From NCBI GenBank assembly GCA_024867545.1, contig JANFNE010000003.1:1178001-1242000 (forward strand): 64,000 nucleotides of DNA. Direction: 5' to 3'. Positions 42,489 to 53,899 of the stretch are shown here, in pieces. The translations under genes were made by a program, and so were the position numbers. Below the pieces are notes generated by a model. It did not search any database. It was not told the DNA's origin and saw only the letters and a program-made list of their open reading frames with translations. The stretch comes from Phytopythium helicoides (taxonomy: Eukaryota; Oomycota; Peronosporomycetes; Pythiales; Pythiaceae). Numbering within the stretch: the stretch's first letter is position 1; each line of letters opens with the position of its first letter.

Positions 42489-45400
42489 TCACTGCTTCTG
42501 CTGGAGGTACGAGAACAGCCCACGCATCATGACCTTGGCCTCACCCAGCGCCTCGCCAGCAATGTCGCGAGCTGTCGACGTGACAGCCTTGGCGCTTCCG
42601 AGCGTTGACATGGCCAGACTCTGCGCTTGCTGCACCGTGCCCTTGACCATCTTGAGCTTGGAGCTCACCCCGAGCAGCCGCCGCACGTTCGACAAGAAAG
42701 ACATAGAGCCATCCGCATCTGGTAATAGCTGCAGCGCGAGGGTGCCATCTTCGTGACCTGCGGCGATAACGATCACTGCTTCCTTTGGACCAAAGCACAT
42801 TGCTGAGATGGGGGACTCAGCTCCTGCTGGAGACGCCGGAGAAGGCTCGTACTCCTGCACAACTACAAAACTAAAGTGAAGGGATGGACAATGGTTAGTT
42901 CAACAGCACGAAATAGGTCTAATCTCAGACGCTATCACGTACTCTTCGATGCGGCAAAGTCGAATAGTCCCTGGGAAAAGTGTGAGCACGACGAGATCAC
43001 CCTCAGCCGACAACTGCGCGTCCGTGACGTCCTCGTCCTCGAGTACATGCGACCCAACGAGAACACCAAGCAGATTGTAGATGTTCACAATCGTCGCGAT
43101 AACTGTTTCAGCCGGACTCGTAGCAGGCATTTTCTTGTTGGTCTCTTCCTCGTCACCTGTCTTGTTGGACAGCCTCATGGCTCTGACTGTCAGCCTGGTT
43201 GTACGTGGAAAACGCGCGTGACAGTCAGCATGTATCCCTTTGCCGAGATTCGCACATGCGAGAATTGCGTGCGGGTCGTCCCGCTCGCAACAGCAACCGA
43301 AAGTGAAGCGTTTGCAGGCTCAAAGGTGAACGAAACTTGTCCGTCATTGTACAAGAAGTGAGCGAGCGCCACGGTCGAAGTACAAGAGAGCACAAGACCC
43401 AAGTAGGAGCTGACGCAACAGTCAACAATGACACCGGAATGACCGCGAAGGATCATGATGGGAGACGGCGAGATACGAGGTAGCCGGAACAGCAAATCTG
43501 GCTTGACGCGCGATAGCCTCCAGACCGCGAGAGTGCTGTCCGAACTGCCAGATACAAGCATCTGCTCGTCGTCGTGCTGGTTCGGGGGCGCTGTAGCGTA
43601 TGACCACTTGTCCATGCTAAGACACGTCACCGCACCAGAGTGGCCTACAACGCTCGCTTTGCCGACTATGTGTCCATTGTCCAAGTCCAACAGGCGTAAA
43701 TGCAGCGCTCCATTCCGAGCGCCGCCCGATACAACCACACGACCGTTGCTGGTGATGGCAACAGGGAAACCGGTAAATTTGCTTTCAAGCTGTCCATGGT
43801 GCTCAAACACAGGCACACGTGGCACGTAGTCAAACGGAGAGTCGTCCCGCACAACTTCTAGAATCCATGGGCAGTTTGGTGCATTTGCAGGTGACGACCC
43901 TGCGATAGGGGAAGACATGACCAAACTGGCATCATCGTCCTCGACGGCTACGGCCTTCCCATCGATCAGCATCGCAGCATCTTCGATTGTAGGGCTAGTG
44001 AATGCGTCTGCCCATTGTTCCATTGGAGGAGGTGAAGAAGGCATTACGTCTTCGCCTAATCCGGATACCCTTGGCTTTGGCAGCAGCCTCCAATGAAAGA
44101 GCTCGATTACTCCCAATTGGTTCACGCTTACAACACGATCAGGAAGAATCTTCAGCAACCTAATACCACTTTTGGCGATCGGCTTCACTGGCACCACAGG
44201 ACTCCAGTGTCGTCTTCTCTCTTGAGCTGCCGGTGTCACGTCCTGGAATGCTTGTGAGAGAGGCTTCGGGATGTACGGCACTGGCCCGCTGTTGCTAGAC
44301 CCTGCATTTGGTGTGCTGCTGTTACCACTCCCACTGCCACCAGCGCCAGGTGAAGTGATGGTTGAAGCAGGAGATTGCCCTGCTCTGCCGTTGGTAGTTT
44401 TCGGGAGAATGTCATTGGGTGGCGCTTCGGGTGCCCACTTGTGAAGAGCTGCATCGGACACTGGCCAAAGTGAGCAATCTGCAGCTCCATTGATTCACGC
44501 AAGAATGGATCCTCAATCTGATCGAGATCCACGACACCGTAGTAAGTAAGGTAGTAAAACACATTGTTTGCGTCCAAAGCTGCCCGTCCACGCTGCTTGA
44601 AGCCAAAAATCAGGTCAATCCATTCGTGCAAATGACGAGAGACCATTTCACTTTCGAGAGCGGCTCGATGAACGCGTACAAACTCCTCTGGAGAGCCTCC
44701 AGCCCATGGTGGGAGACGAACGTCACTGACCTTACGCTGATCATGGCGTTTACCGAAATCGAACTGGTTAATGTTCCTCAGGAAACTTGGGTTGCTGAAA
44801 AACTCTGGCGTGAGCTCCTTGACCTCAGACATCTGTGAATTGCACATGCGCCAAGTCTCTTGAATAGAGTCGAACAACCGGTCAGCCAGATCGAATGCTC
44901 CGCCTTGCATCTTCTTGTGCAGCGTTGCAAATGGCTCGAGGCGGAACAGGAAGTACAGCACGACACCTGCGCATGTCGAGTAGTGCGACCCGTACAGGAA
45001 CTTGGGGATGACTGGGTCATCAAACGAGTGATACCGGTCCCAATACTCCTGGAGTCGCTCAGGGTTGAGAGCGCCAACTGGTTTCGATAGATCCCTGAAG
45101 CTGCTCGGATCACTGAGGTCGAGAGTCTCGCTCTCATAGTCTGCAAGCACCCACGGAAACACTGGATACTGAGTCAAGTCGTTGAAACTCCGGCCCTGCG
45201 AATGTGTTGAGCGCCATGAGGTAATCGAAGTTGCTCAGTTGCCGATTTTGCCAAGCTTTGGTCGTCGATGCAAGGTGTTGAAGCACTCTTCCTGGCCACT
45301 GTTTCGGCACACTCCGCGGCAAAAATGAGTAAACAAGTCGTGCGAGCTCGTTTCGTCTCGACTTGTTTGCCGTGGGAAAGTCAAGAAAGTGGCTGCTACC

Positions 45401-48400
45401 GTTGCGAAAGAAGAGCTCCATCGCCGAGTCCCGAAGGCGGTACCGACGCAAGTACGCGCCTACAACATGTCCATACCTCCATCGCCAGCAGCGGTGGAGT
45501 CCAGGTGCAACTTCATCTGTTGACTCGGTGCCCGGGGAAGGGCTTGATCGTGGTGACTGCTTGTTAGTGTTTCCCACATCAAAATCGTCTCCATCCACCA
45601 CAACCTGGTCAGGTGACGAAAGTTGCTGGGGTACAAACACGAGGTGCCTATCGCACACAAAAGGTGACCTGGGATGATCCCCTCAGCCACAACTCGCCGG
45701 CATCGCACACGTGTGTAAACTTGGTCGTCTTCGCTAATTCCTACACCTGGGCCTGGATCCACCCCACTTAAATCATACTCATCGCTAAAGACAGCCCCTG
45801 GTTCATTAGATTGGGCTGGCGTGACAGCTTCGAGCGATATGGATGTCGAAGTTGACGCCTCGGAAGATGGTGTTCCTTTCATCACTGACCGATCCAGATC
45901 CACTGCGTTCGCTTTTGACGCAGCGCGTTCACGTGCTTGTTCAAGAAGCTGTTTATCTTCTTCGTCGCCATCTAGTAAATCATTTGACAGCGCCTCCAAG
46001 TCTTCTCCACCAGCTGCCTTTTCCTCCGAAGATGGGAGTAAATCATCAGATGTAATGTCTCGAATTTCACCGCCACCTTGCTCCGCCACGACTCGCCCTA
46101 CTCGTTCAAGCAACATCCCACCCGCTTTGGCAACTGGAGAGCTCAAGGGGACTATTGGTGACAATATCGTCGAGCCCATGAATGAGCTCAAGAGTCAGCG
46201 ATGGGTGACGCCGAGTCTTCTCGTGTGAAGGATTAGATTTCCTTCGCATAGAATCCGAATCACCACTTTCTCCAACCACTTCTTCGGTTTCTCCAACGCT
46301 TGAAAGAGTTGGTACTGGATCAATTTGTAGCATACATCTCGATCGGGCTGTCAGAATAAAGTCCACATCAAGAGCACGATGCGTTCGCGACGGGAACGCA
46401 GTCTCAAAGGATCCAATTCGCCACACTCGTTGCTGCTGAAGGCTTTTGAACGCATCCGACGCTATATCAAGTAGCGCCTCACGCTCATGCTCCGAACGAA
46501 ATACAAATTCGTGCTTAGTCCACATGATCTTGATCCATGCCCGGCGCCGAGGTGCAAAGCGTGTGCGCACGACCATGGCGCGGTCGCGCTCACGCCGCAT
46601 TGCACTCCCTAAACTCTCCAGCATCCGATTTTCCTCCACTTCAAGCGCCGCCCACAAGACTTTATCGCTGCCGTCGTCCAGCGTTTCAATACTCGAGGAT
46701 CGCGATCGAAGACGCGGTAATGCGTTTTGTCCAGCCACAGCTGCTGCTTTTGATTGCCGATTAGCTGCAATCAAGTCCTTGGCGGATGGGAAAGTACGGG
46801 ACCATATCGGCACATTCTTCTCGCTCGTGAAGTTCCGTATCGTTCATCGCTATAGCGAGGGCGTCAAGGACTGCACCAACAGCTTGCGCTTCGGATAATG
46901 TACTGAGTTCTTGCACAGGTAACATCTGCAGCATGCAGATCCTCAGCAAAAGCCCCTGATGTACAGATGCGAAGTGTGAGTCCTCGAAGAAGTGTGAGTG
47001 AGCGCTGACTCTCCACATTTTCGGTCGTGATCGACCATCTCGTGTTGCTTTTTGTCATGAGCAATAAGTGCCCGCCGCAGACAAACAAGCGCAGAGAGAA
47101 AAACGTCGCGGGTTGGAATGCTTTCATATACTTTCAGAGCTGCGACAGGGCCCATCTCTTGCTGGAAACTCTCGATCAGGGTCTCCACCATTCGCTCAAT
47201 CATATCATCGTCTGGAACGAAAGGCAGGGCTTGCTGAAGAATCTGAAGTCCTGGAGCAAGACCAATTCGATGCATTTTGTGAGTGCTCTGCATCAATCGG
47301 ACGTTCATATCGAGAACCGCATTCAAGAGAAACAGCTGTGCGTCCGACCAGTATTTTGGCGTAGTACGAGCTGGTCGCTTTGCGACGTCTTGCTGATCGC
47401 CTTGCTGAAGCTGAACGAAATCTTCAGCACCAAGATTCGCAAAGGGTGACACAAGAAGCGACTCCTGTGTCAGAAACATTAATCGCTGCACGTTTTCCGC
47501 GAGCACACGAGATAATATGGTACGACTACGAGCCATCCGCTGAATAACGATGCCCATTGCGCGACACAACCAGTTCAGTGGCTCAGTCAACAGTTCGGAG
47601 CAAAGAGCTTGCTCATAGGTGACTGAGGCAGGAATTGATGAGGCAGGAATTGTACTTCCACTAGTTGACGATGATGGTCGCTCATACTTTTGCTGGATGC
47701 CTTTCATTGAAAGCAGTAGGTGGGTGACGGAACGCCAGCCGCGTGCATTATTCATGGCACGGCACAACAGCGACACGATTGTGTCGAGCACCAGATCTTC
47801 TCCCTGTCTTACTAGCATCCACGCTGTATGCTCTTCCGAGAGATCGCGGCGCACCTGATTCATCAAAACGCGATGATGGAGGCGGTTGAGTCTCATCTGA
47901 TGCTGGTGGGTCTGTTACGTCTTCACATTCATCGTTAATAGAGCAAACAAGTGTGAGCTCGAGCAGTGCGTCAGGTCCAGTTGCGATTGAGGGCCAATAG
48001 CTGGTCTTGTTGGCTTTCATCTGTCTTCAGCTTTACATTGATGTCCATCAATACCTTCTCGCGAAAATGAGCACTGCTCTTGCTAAGGAGAATAGGCAAG
48101 AATGGCAGAACCCCAGACAGTGGCAACGACAGGATCCCACTCACACCCTCATCAAAAAGACCAGCAATGAGAGTTGAGTTTTCGCCTGGGTTCTTTTCAT
48201 GCTTCCTCTAAAGTAGCCTTGCCATCAGACTCTGTTGAAAGGCTTCGAAGTGCAGTCATTCGAATGACAGCGGTACGCTTTTCCCAGGATAGGGCAAGAC
48301 GCTTTTTCGCAACGAATTGCCCAGCAAGTTTGATCCAGTCCGCGAGCGAGCCCACGCCAAGTCCCATCCCTTCGCCTCCGCCCAGGCTTCCCTTCGATGA

Positions 48401-51297
48401 AGAGCCACCACCAGATCCAGTGCTAGACAATCCGCTGTCTGCTGGCGCGATACCACTCTCGTGATTGATGATAATGACTGCTTGCCGGCTGAAGACGCGA
48501 TAGGGAACAATACCGAGTCCTTTTTTGTCGGATCATTCATAATGATACTGTGCTGAACTCCCAGTCGCCAAGCCGGATCAAAGTAGAACTCCATCATTAG
48601 CTGCAGGAATCCCAACGAGAAATTGCCTTCTCCGTTTAGAATCGCGCGTAAATATTCTTCAATTCCACACCACACTGTTCGACCTTCAACAGATTCCAGC
48701 CAATCCAGCAAAAAAATGAGCACGGGGACACAAGCCATGCGCACTTGCACTGAGGCTGACTCAGCTGAGCGTTGGTCTGAAGAGGAAACAGCATCGGTAC
48801 CCATCTGCGGATGCATCAAGTGTAACAAGCAGTCTACTAGGCTAGAGCTCACGAGCCCAAACCTCATATCTAAAAAGGATACACACAGCCGTCGAAGCAA
48901 TAGTAGCAGCGGTGAACAAAGTGCGGCGTCTTCACACGTGAGTAGGAATCGCACGATCGCACGCAAGTCTCTCAGCAAAGAAAACCGGATTTGAATACTG
49001 TTCAGCACGCTTGTTGGATACCGATTCGCCCCACTTGTGGCTTCCGACTCAGGTTGGGCGGCATTTTGGTCGCTCCACACAATATTTTCAAGGTTAATAC
49101 GCAGAACACCACCTCTTCGAGCAGCACCATTGATAGACGCCGTAGGTTGGGAGATTGAATCATTATTTGATCCCCCTGCCGCATGTCCCGGTCCTGGAGC
49201 AGCCCCCGACACACTCGCGTCGTCAGGGCTACCCCCAACAGCACTTGATGAAGCAGTTGTCTCCAAAATTTCGGCGTCGAGGACTTCGTGGACTTGAACA
49301 CTTTGGTTTGTCAAACACACTTCAATGATCTCAATCAAGGTTTGGATGCACTGCTGCTTCCAGTGACGATCCTTGTCGTCCTGCCCCGCAGAATGGCGAG
49401 AGTTCTCACTCATTGAAGTCGCCAAGGGCGACTTTGATTCTGCGTTTGTCGGACTATCCACTGACATCCCTTCTGTGTAAAATGTGGCGAGATTTCAAGG
49501 ACTTTCTCAACACCATGCAAGTCGTTGAATACGTGAGGATACTCACAAGCGAGACCGTAGAGCTGGTGTGTGAAGATGGACTGCGTCTTGTAATCGCATT
49601 GCGTCCATAACCTGTAATCAAGCAAAATAGCGCGAACTGCAGACGCAAATAGTGGGTTCGTGTTCCAAGCCGAATTTCGGAATGGATGGAACACCTCATT
49701 AGACGGACTTCCATCAGTTGGTAGCATATCGTAGAGGCTCTTGACAACTTCGACAAGAACGACAAGAGTACCAGGAGTCCAAATTGATGCCAATCGCGAC
49801 TGGTGAGCACACAGCACATGGGCGAACACGTGAAAAGTGTACTGCTGAAGTGCAGCTTGCTGGTTGATTGGGCTATTCAGAAGTAATCCCTTCAAGATCC
49901 AGGATAGATTCACCACAATGGCTTCCACCACGCTTCCTGCTGATTCCGTTCCTTTTGAGTTCGAGTCGCATATCCTGTCGTACGCATTGAGGGACATACT
50001 CAAGAAGGACAATGACACCTCGAACGCCAAGCGTGCGATACCAAGCCGATCGACAGTCTGGAAACAGGAGCTTTTGAACGCCTTTTCCAACGCGGGCATT
50101 ACGCTGTTGGATCTCCGCCGATACTCCAACGGTACTCTCAAGTGCAATCCACTTGGTTGTTCCTCCCGACGTGACAGCACCCTCTGCTAGCCACTCTACT
50201 CCCAGGTCTTCATAATCTTCGTTGACGACGTTTTGAGCGGTGAAAGAGAATATTACGTCGGCCTTGCAGAGCTCGCTCCACGCTGCACTGCAATCTGGAA
50301 TGGATACTCGAGCTTCACCTATAACTAATTCATGAAACCCACCAACAAGAGGATTTGCAGCGCTATTGGTATTGGCATTTGCAATCGAGGGTGGGAACAG
50401 TCCCCAGCGGTTGAATGCGGACACGGATGGGCCGAGTCGGTACAGCATTGCAACCAGTTGGGATGATAACTCTTCCTTGTACATTGTGGCACTTGCTATC
50501 TGCACGGAGGCTCCCTTGCCACCTCCGACTGTACACTTGGATGCCGTTACCAGGCTCGATGGATACACAAGTTCGTCCCGGAACTGCAAGGATGTATCGA
50601 CGTAGCAGCTTACTTTGCTCTTCTTGACATAGTGGAGCGAGTGCGACACAACAAGCAGGTGCCACCTGCCCGTAGCTATGCGCACACGGTGCTGCACGCT
50701 TTTCCACTCGGTCGCAGGCGCTGACGACGATGACAAAATCGCCGCTGCGCTCTGGTGGAACCTGCGCTGTTCGGAGCTCGCAGGAGCGCCGCAGTTGACG
50801 GAAAGCAGCAGCGTTCCCGGATGCTGCCGCGCGTCCTCGTCTCTCTCGAGCGTGGCCTCGACGCCCAGCGTGCCGCCGTTGTTTGCGAAGCGGAAGAGCG
50901 AGAACCTGCCTCCTGCCGCCTGCTTGTCCCCAATCTCGTCGATGCGCAGCCAGAGCGCGACCGAGTAGCCTCGGAAGCCCGCCCAGTCGATGATGGGCAG
51001 GTGCATGCGGCCATTCTCGCGGAACGCGAAGACCGCGCAGGGCGGCGCGACGCTCGCCGTGGCCAGCGCGAGCTGCTGCTCCTGGCGCTGCTGGTCGTCG
51101 CCCGGGTCCGCTGACGCGAGAAGCCGCGCGGCAAACTCGCGCGTCGAGCGCTGCGCGTCCTCGAGCAGCGCCAGCGCGTCCGCGCGGGAGTCGAAGCGCG
51201 CGCAGAAGCAGCTGCGGACGAGCGCGCGCAGCTCCTGCGGCGGGTCGAAGGCGCTCGCGGCGGGCGGCGCGGCGGCGTCGGGGGCCTGGCGCTGCAT
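42489..51297 (-). CDS. neurobeachin/LRBA-like BEACH-domain protein, with multiple frame breaks
   Basis: One large gene read in consecutive minus-strand segments. The N-terminus (from 51297) includes a concanavalin-like domain ([20 protein letters not shown]). A long helical, armadillo-like region follows (~50150-46200), with conserved-looking pieces such as [17 protein letters not shown] and [15 protein letters not shown]. Then come a BEACH-type PH domain (~45720-45260; [10 protein letters not shown]), the BEACH domain (~45230-44480; [39 protein letters not shown]), WD repeats (43900-43300; [33 protein letters not shown]), and a C-terminus after a GTACGT intron near 42945. BEACH proteins scaffold vesicle traffic and membrane-cargo sorting (established). 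About a dozen one-base frame changes interrupt the reading frame, without nonsense substitutions. Confidence 0.8.
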
Positions 51298-51479
51298 GGG
51301 GGTGGGGCGGAAGTGAGCCGAGGAAGGCTTGTGTGGGGTGACACGCTATTTGGTGACGGAAGGTGCCTAGTTGATAGGTGAGAGGGGGAGAAAGAGGTTA
51401 TTTCAGGACATAGGTGACCTAGACTAGGACGCTTGGGAGTTGAAGTGGCTACAGTTGGCTACGCTTTTTGAACGCAGCT
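51298..51479. other. short intergenic, promoter side of BEACH gene
   Basis: 182 nt between two minus-strand genes. GGCTCACTTCCGCC (minus strand, 51305-51318) resembles the first half of the oomycete Inr, only ~10-20 nt before the start codon. Confidence 0.3.
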
Positions 51480-53612
51480 TCAGTTGCCGGATCGAGTGCC
51501 CTTCAGCTTCCCTGAACGTGACAAGCAAGAATCGATGTTAGTGGTGGTGATGATAGCGAGAGCGAGTAGTAAGCCGAGCTGAAGCGTACCAAGCAGACGG
51601 CGAGCTGCGCGTGGGAGCGCAGGAGAGAAACCGGACACGGCGGTATCGGCACCAAGCGGTGGAGGAGCGTGGTACTCGAACGACTGCGACACGATCAGGA
51701 ATGCGAGCACACTGAGTGCGGCGAGTAGCGCCATGATGTAGAAGATGTAGTCCATGTGTCCGTCGTTCAGGTCCGCCGGAATCCAGAACGAGAAGATGCT
51801 GTTGATGCCACCGGCCACAATGTAGCCGAGCGTCGTTGTGAGCAGATTGAGCGCTTGACACACGCTGCGCATCGACTCGGGCACCTCTGAGTAGAAGAGG
51901 TCGTACGCTGTGTAGACATTTCAGAAGTGTTAGGTTGCGGCTGTCCATCAACAAGATATCTAGGCGATGCTGAGACGTACATGAGATACTCGTGAGAATC
52001 TCGCTGATGCCGATGAGGAGATACTGCGGCGTCTGCCACCACACACTGAGGGTTGCCATTGGCAGCGCCTCGGACTCCTCCGAACAGTTCGATGCAATCC
52101 CAGCGATCGAAGGGCTCGCTTTCCGCACTTGTTCGACCCATCCCGCTGCAACCATCGCGAGAACCGAGCAAACAAGACCCGCGCCAATCTTGCGAAGTAG
52201 TGTCGGCTCAATACCAACCGAACGAAGCAGAGGGTAGACGACGCGGTCGAAGATCGGGATGAAAACCAGAATGATCCCCGAGTCGAGGATGTTGAGCATG
52301 GCCGACGAAATCATCGTCGGGTTTGCTGCACTGGGGTTCACACGTAGGTCCATCTGGCAGCCTTGCAGCACAAAGTTCGACGACATTTGCCCGTAGACCG
52401 CCCAGAACATGATGATCATGCTCAAGTAGGGCGATAGACGAATCACTTGTGCCACATCCTTGACTTCAGCGCGCGAGAAACCACCGCCGTTTTCACGAAC
52501 GGCAAGTTGCAACCAATTCGTGTCGTGGCCAGTGCAGATAAGCATAACTATTCCGTAGACGACAGCAGAAGCTCCTGCGAGCGCAAAGATCAGATGCCAC
52601 TGGTCGTCCATGATAAAGTACGACACCGTAGTCAGCAAGATGCCAGGCGCGAACGCAAACCAACCGCTCAGTACAAGCTGGCCGTGGCCCGAGCGAGATC
52701 CAGCCTGAAGAAGCACGGCAAAGAACTTGGGAAGCGCGCTTCCCTTTGGAGGCACACGACGATAGCGATTCCGGCCCGAGTAGAAGATGAGCACGGCGAC
52801 CACGAAGAATGCCGACGGGATCAGGAATGACGCAAAGAATCCATAATCTTGCGAGATGTACGGTGGGATACCGTTCACAGCCAAGTTCGTGAGCACGCCG
52901 TAGCTGAACGTTGCCCCGACGTTGATCGCCCAGTAGAACCAGTTGAAGAAGCTGTCCTTCTCCTGGCGCTGCTCCGGGATGTCCACGTCGAACTGGTCGG
53001 CGCCGAGCACGACGACGTTCGGCTTGATGCCACCAGCTCCAAACGCGACGCCACCAAAGAGCCCGAGCATGAAGACAGGCGTGGACGCAACCGAAGGCGC
53101 CGACGCCACCACGCATAGCGCGAGTCCCGCAATGTACAGCAAGCAGAAGCTCACGATGCTACAGCACAGCAGTCACCCATTAGTCATCACCCAGAGCCGT
53201 CCGTCCCCGCAACGCAGCGCAGCGCGACGCACGTCGAGAATCTTCCGAGGTGTCGGTCGGCCACGTACGCGCCGAGCAGCGGCGTGAGGTACGATAGCGA
53301 GGTGAAGAGGCTGTTGAGCTCTGTCGCGAGCACCGTGTTCATGCCGAGGTTCCTGTGGAAGAAGATGGGCAGCGAGCCCGAGAGCCCGTAGTACGCCAGC
53401 CGCTCGCAGAACTGCCGCCGCGCGTCAGTCTCCAACCAGCCCATTGCCCTGTCTCCAACAGGCAGAAGCCGCACCTCCGTCACCAGGATGAACGAGCACA
53501 CGCGCACGATGATGGAGCCGCCAGGCGCGCGCCGCTCGCCCGCGCGCTTGAGCGGCAGCAGCGCCTGGCGCTCGTCGCTCGGCGGCTCCTGCGTGTCGAA
53601 CTGCGGCGCCAT
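51480..53612 (-). CDS. POT/PTR-family proton-coupled peptide (or nitrate) transporter
   Basis: Four exons (53612-53475, 53411-53233, 53158-51981, 51907-51480; introns 63, 74 and 73 nt) keep one frame and give 640 residues. The family ExxER proton-coupling motif is assembled across the first intron (VTE | FCERLAYYG). Further family features are GIKPNVVVLGADQF in the PTR2 signature region, FFNWFYWAINVGA, and PQYLLIGISEILTSI near the C-terminal helices. About 12 hydrophobic helices are visible. The start at 53612 (MAPQFDTQEP) is the first ATG of the frame. The substrate class (di/tripeptide versus nitrate) cannot be read. Plasma or vacuolar membrane location is inferred. Confidence 0.92.
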
Positions 53613-53899
53613 ATGATGAGGCAGAGGCGGCAACTTGGCGAGTGAGGTGGCTCAACACTTCGTCATCCGGCAAGAAAAAAGATTTGGGAAGGGGTTTTGG
53701 CCAATGGGGGGGAGAGGGAGGAGGGAGGCGGGCGCTGATTGGCGCGCGGAGTAACGTGTCGCGAGCGTCATCGGCCCAGGCGTAATTACGAGCACAGCTG
53801 TAAAAAGAGACGCACCACCAGAAATGAGAGGGGTAGCCATGTTGCTTCAAGTTGACACGCGAATCGATTGATAAAGTACAGAACTCCTTCACTTTCTCT
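53613..53899. other. intergenic between PTR transporter and VWA gene
   Basis: 287 nt, promoter of the transporter. GCCAATGG (53699) and GATTGGC (53738) are opposite-facing CCAAT-type boxes. CCTCACTCGCCAAGTTG on the minus strand (53636-53652) is a weak Inr-like match. Confidence 0.35.

Noticed and set aside
51538..51900. Extension of the third PTR exon to 51538
   Set aside because: It runs through the intron 51980-51908 and then reads Arg/His/Ser-rich sequence; splicing to the frame starting SYDLFYSEVPE gives proper transporter sequence.
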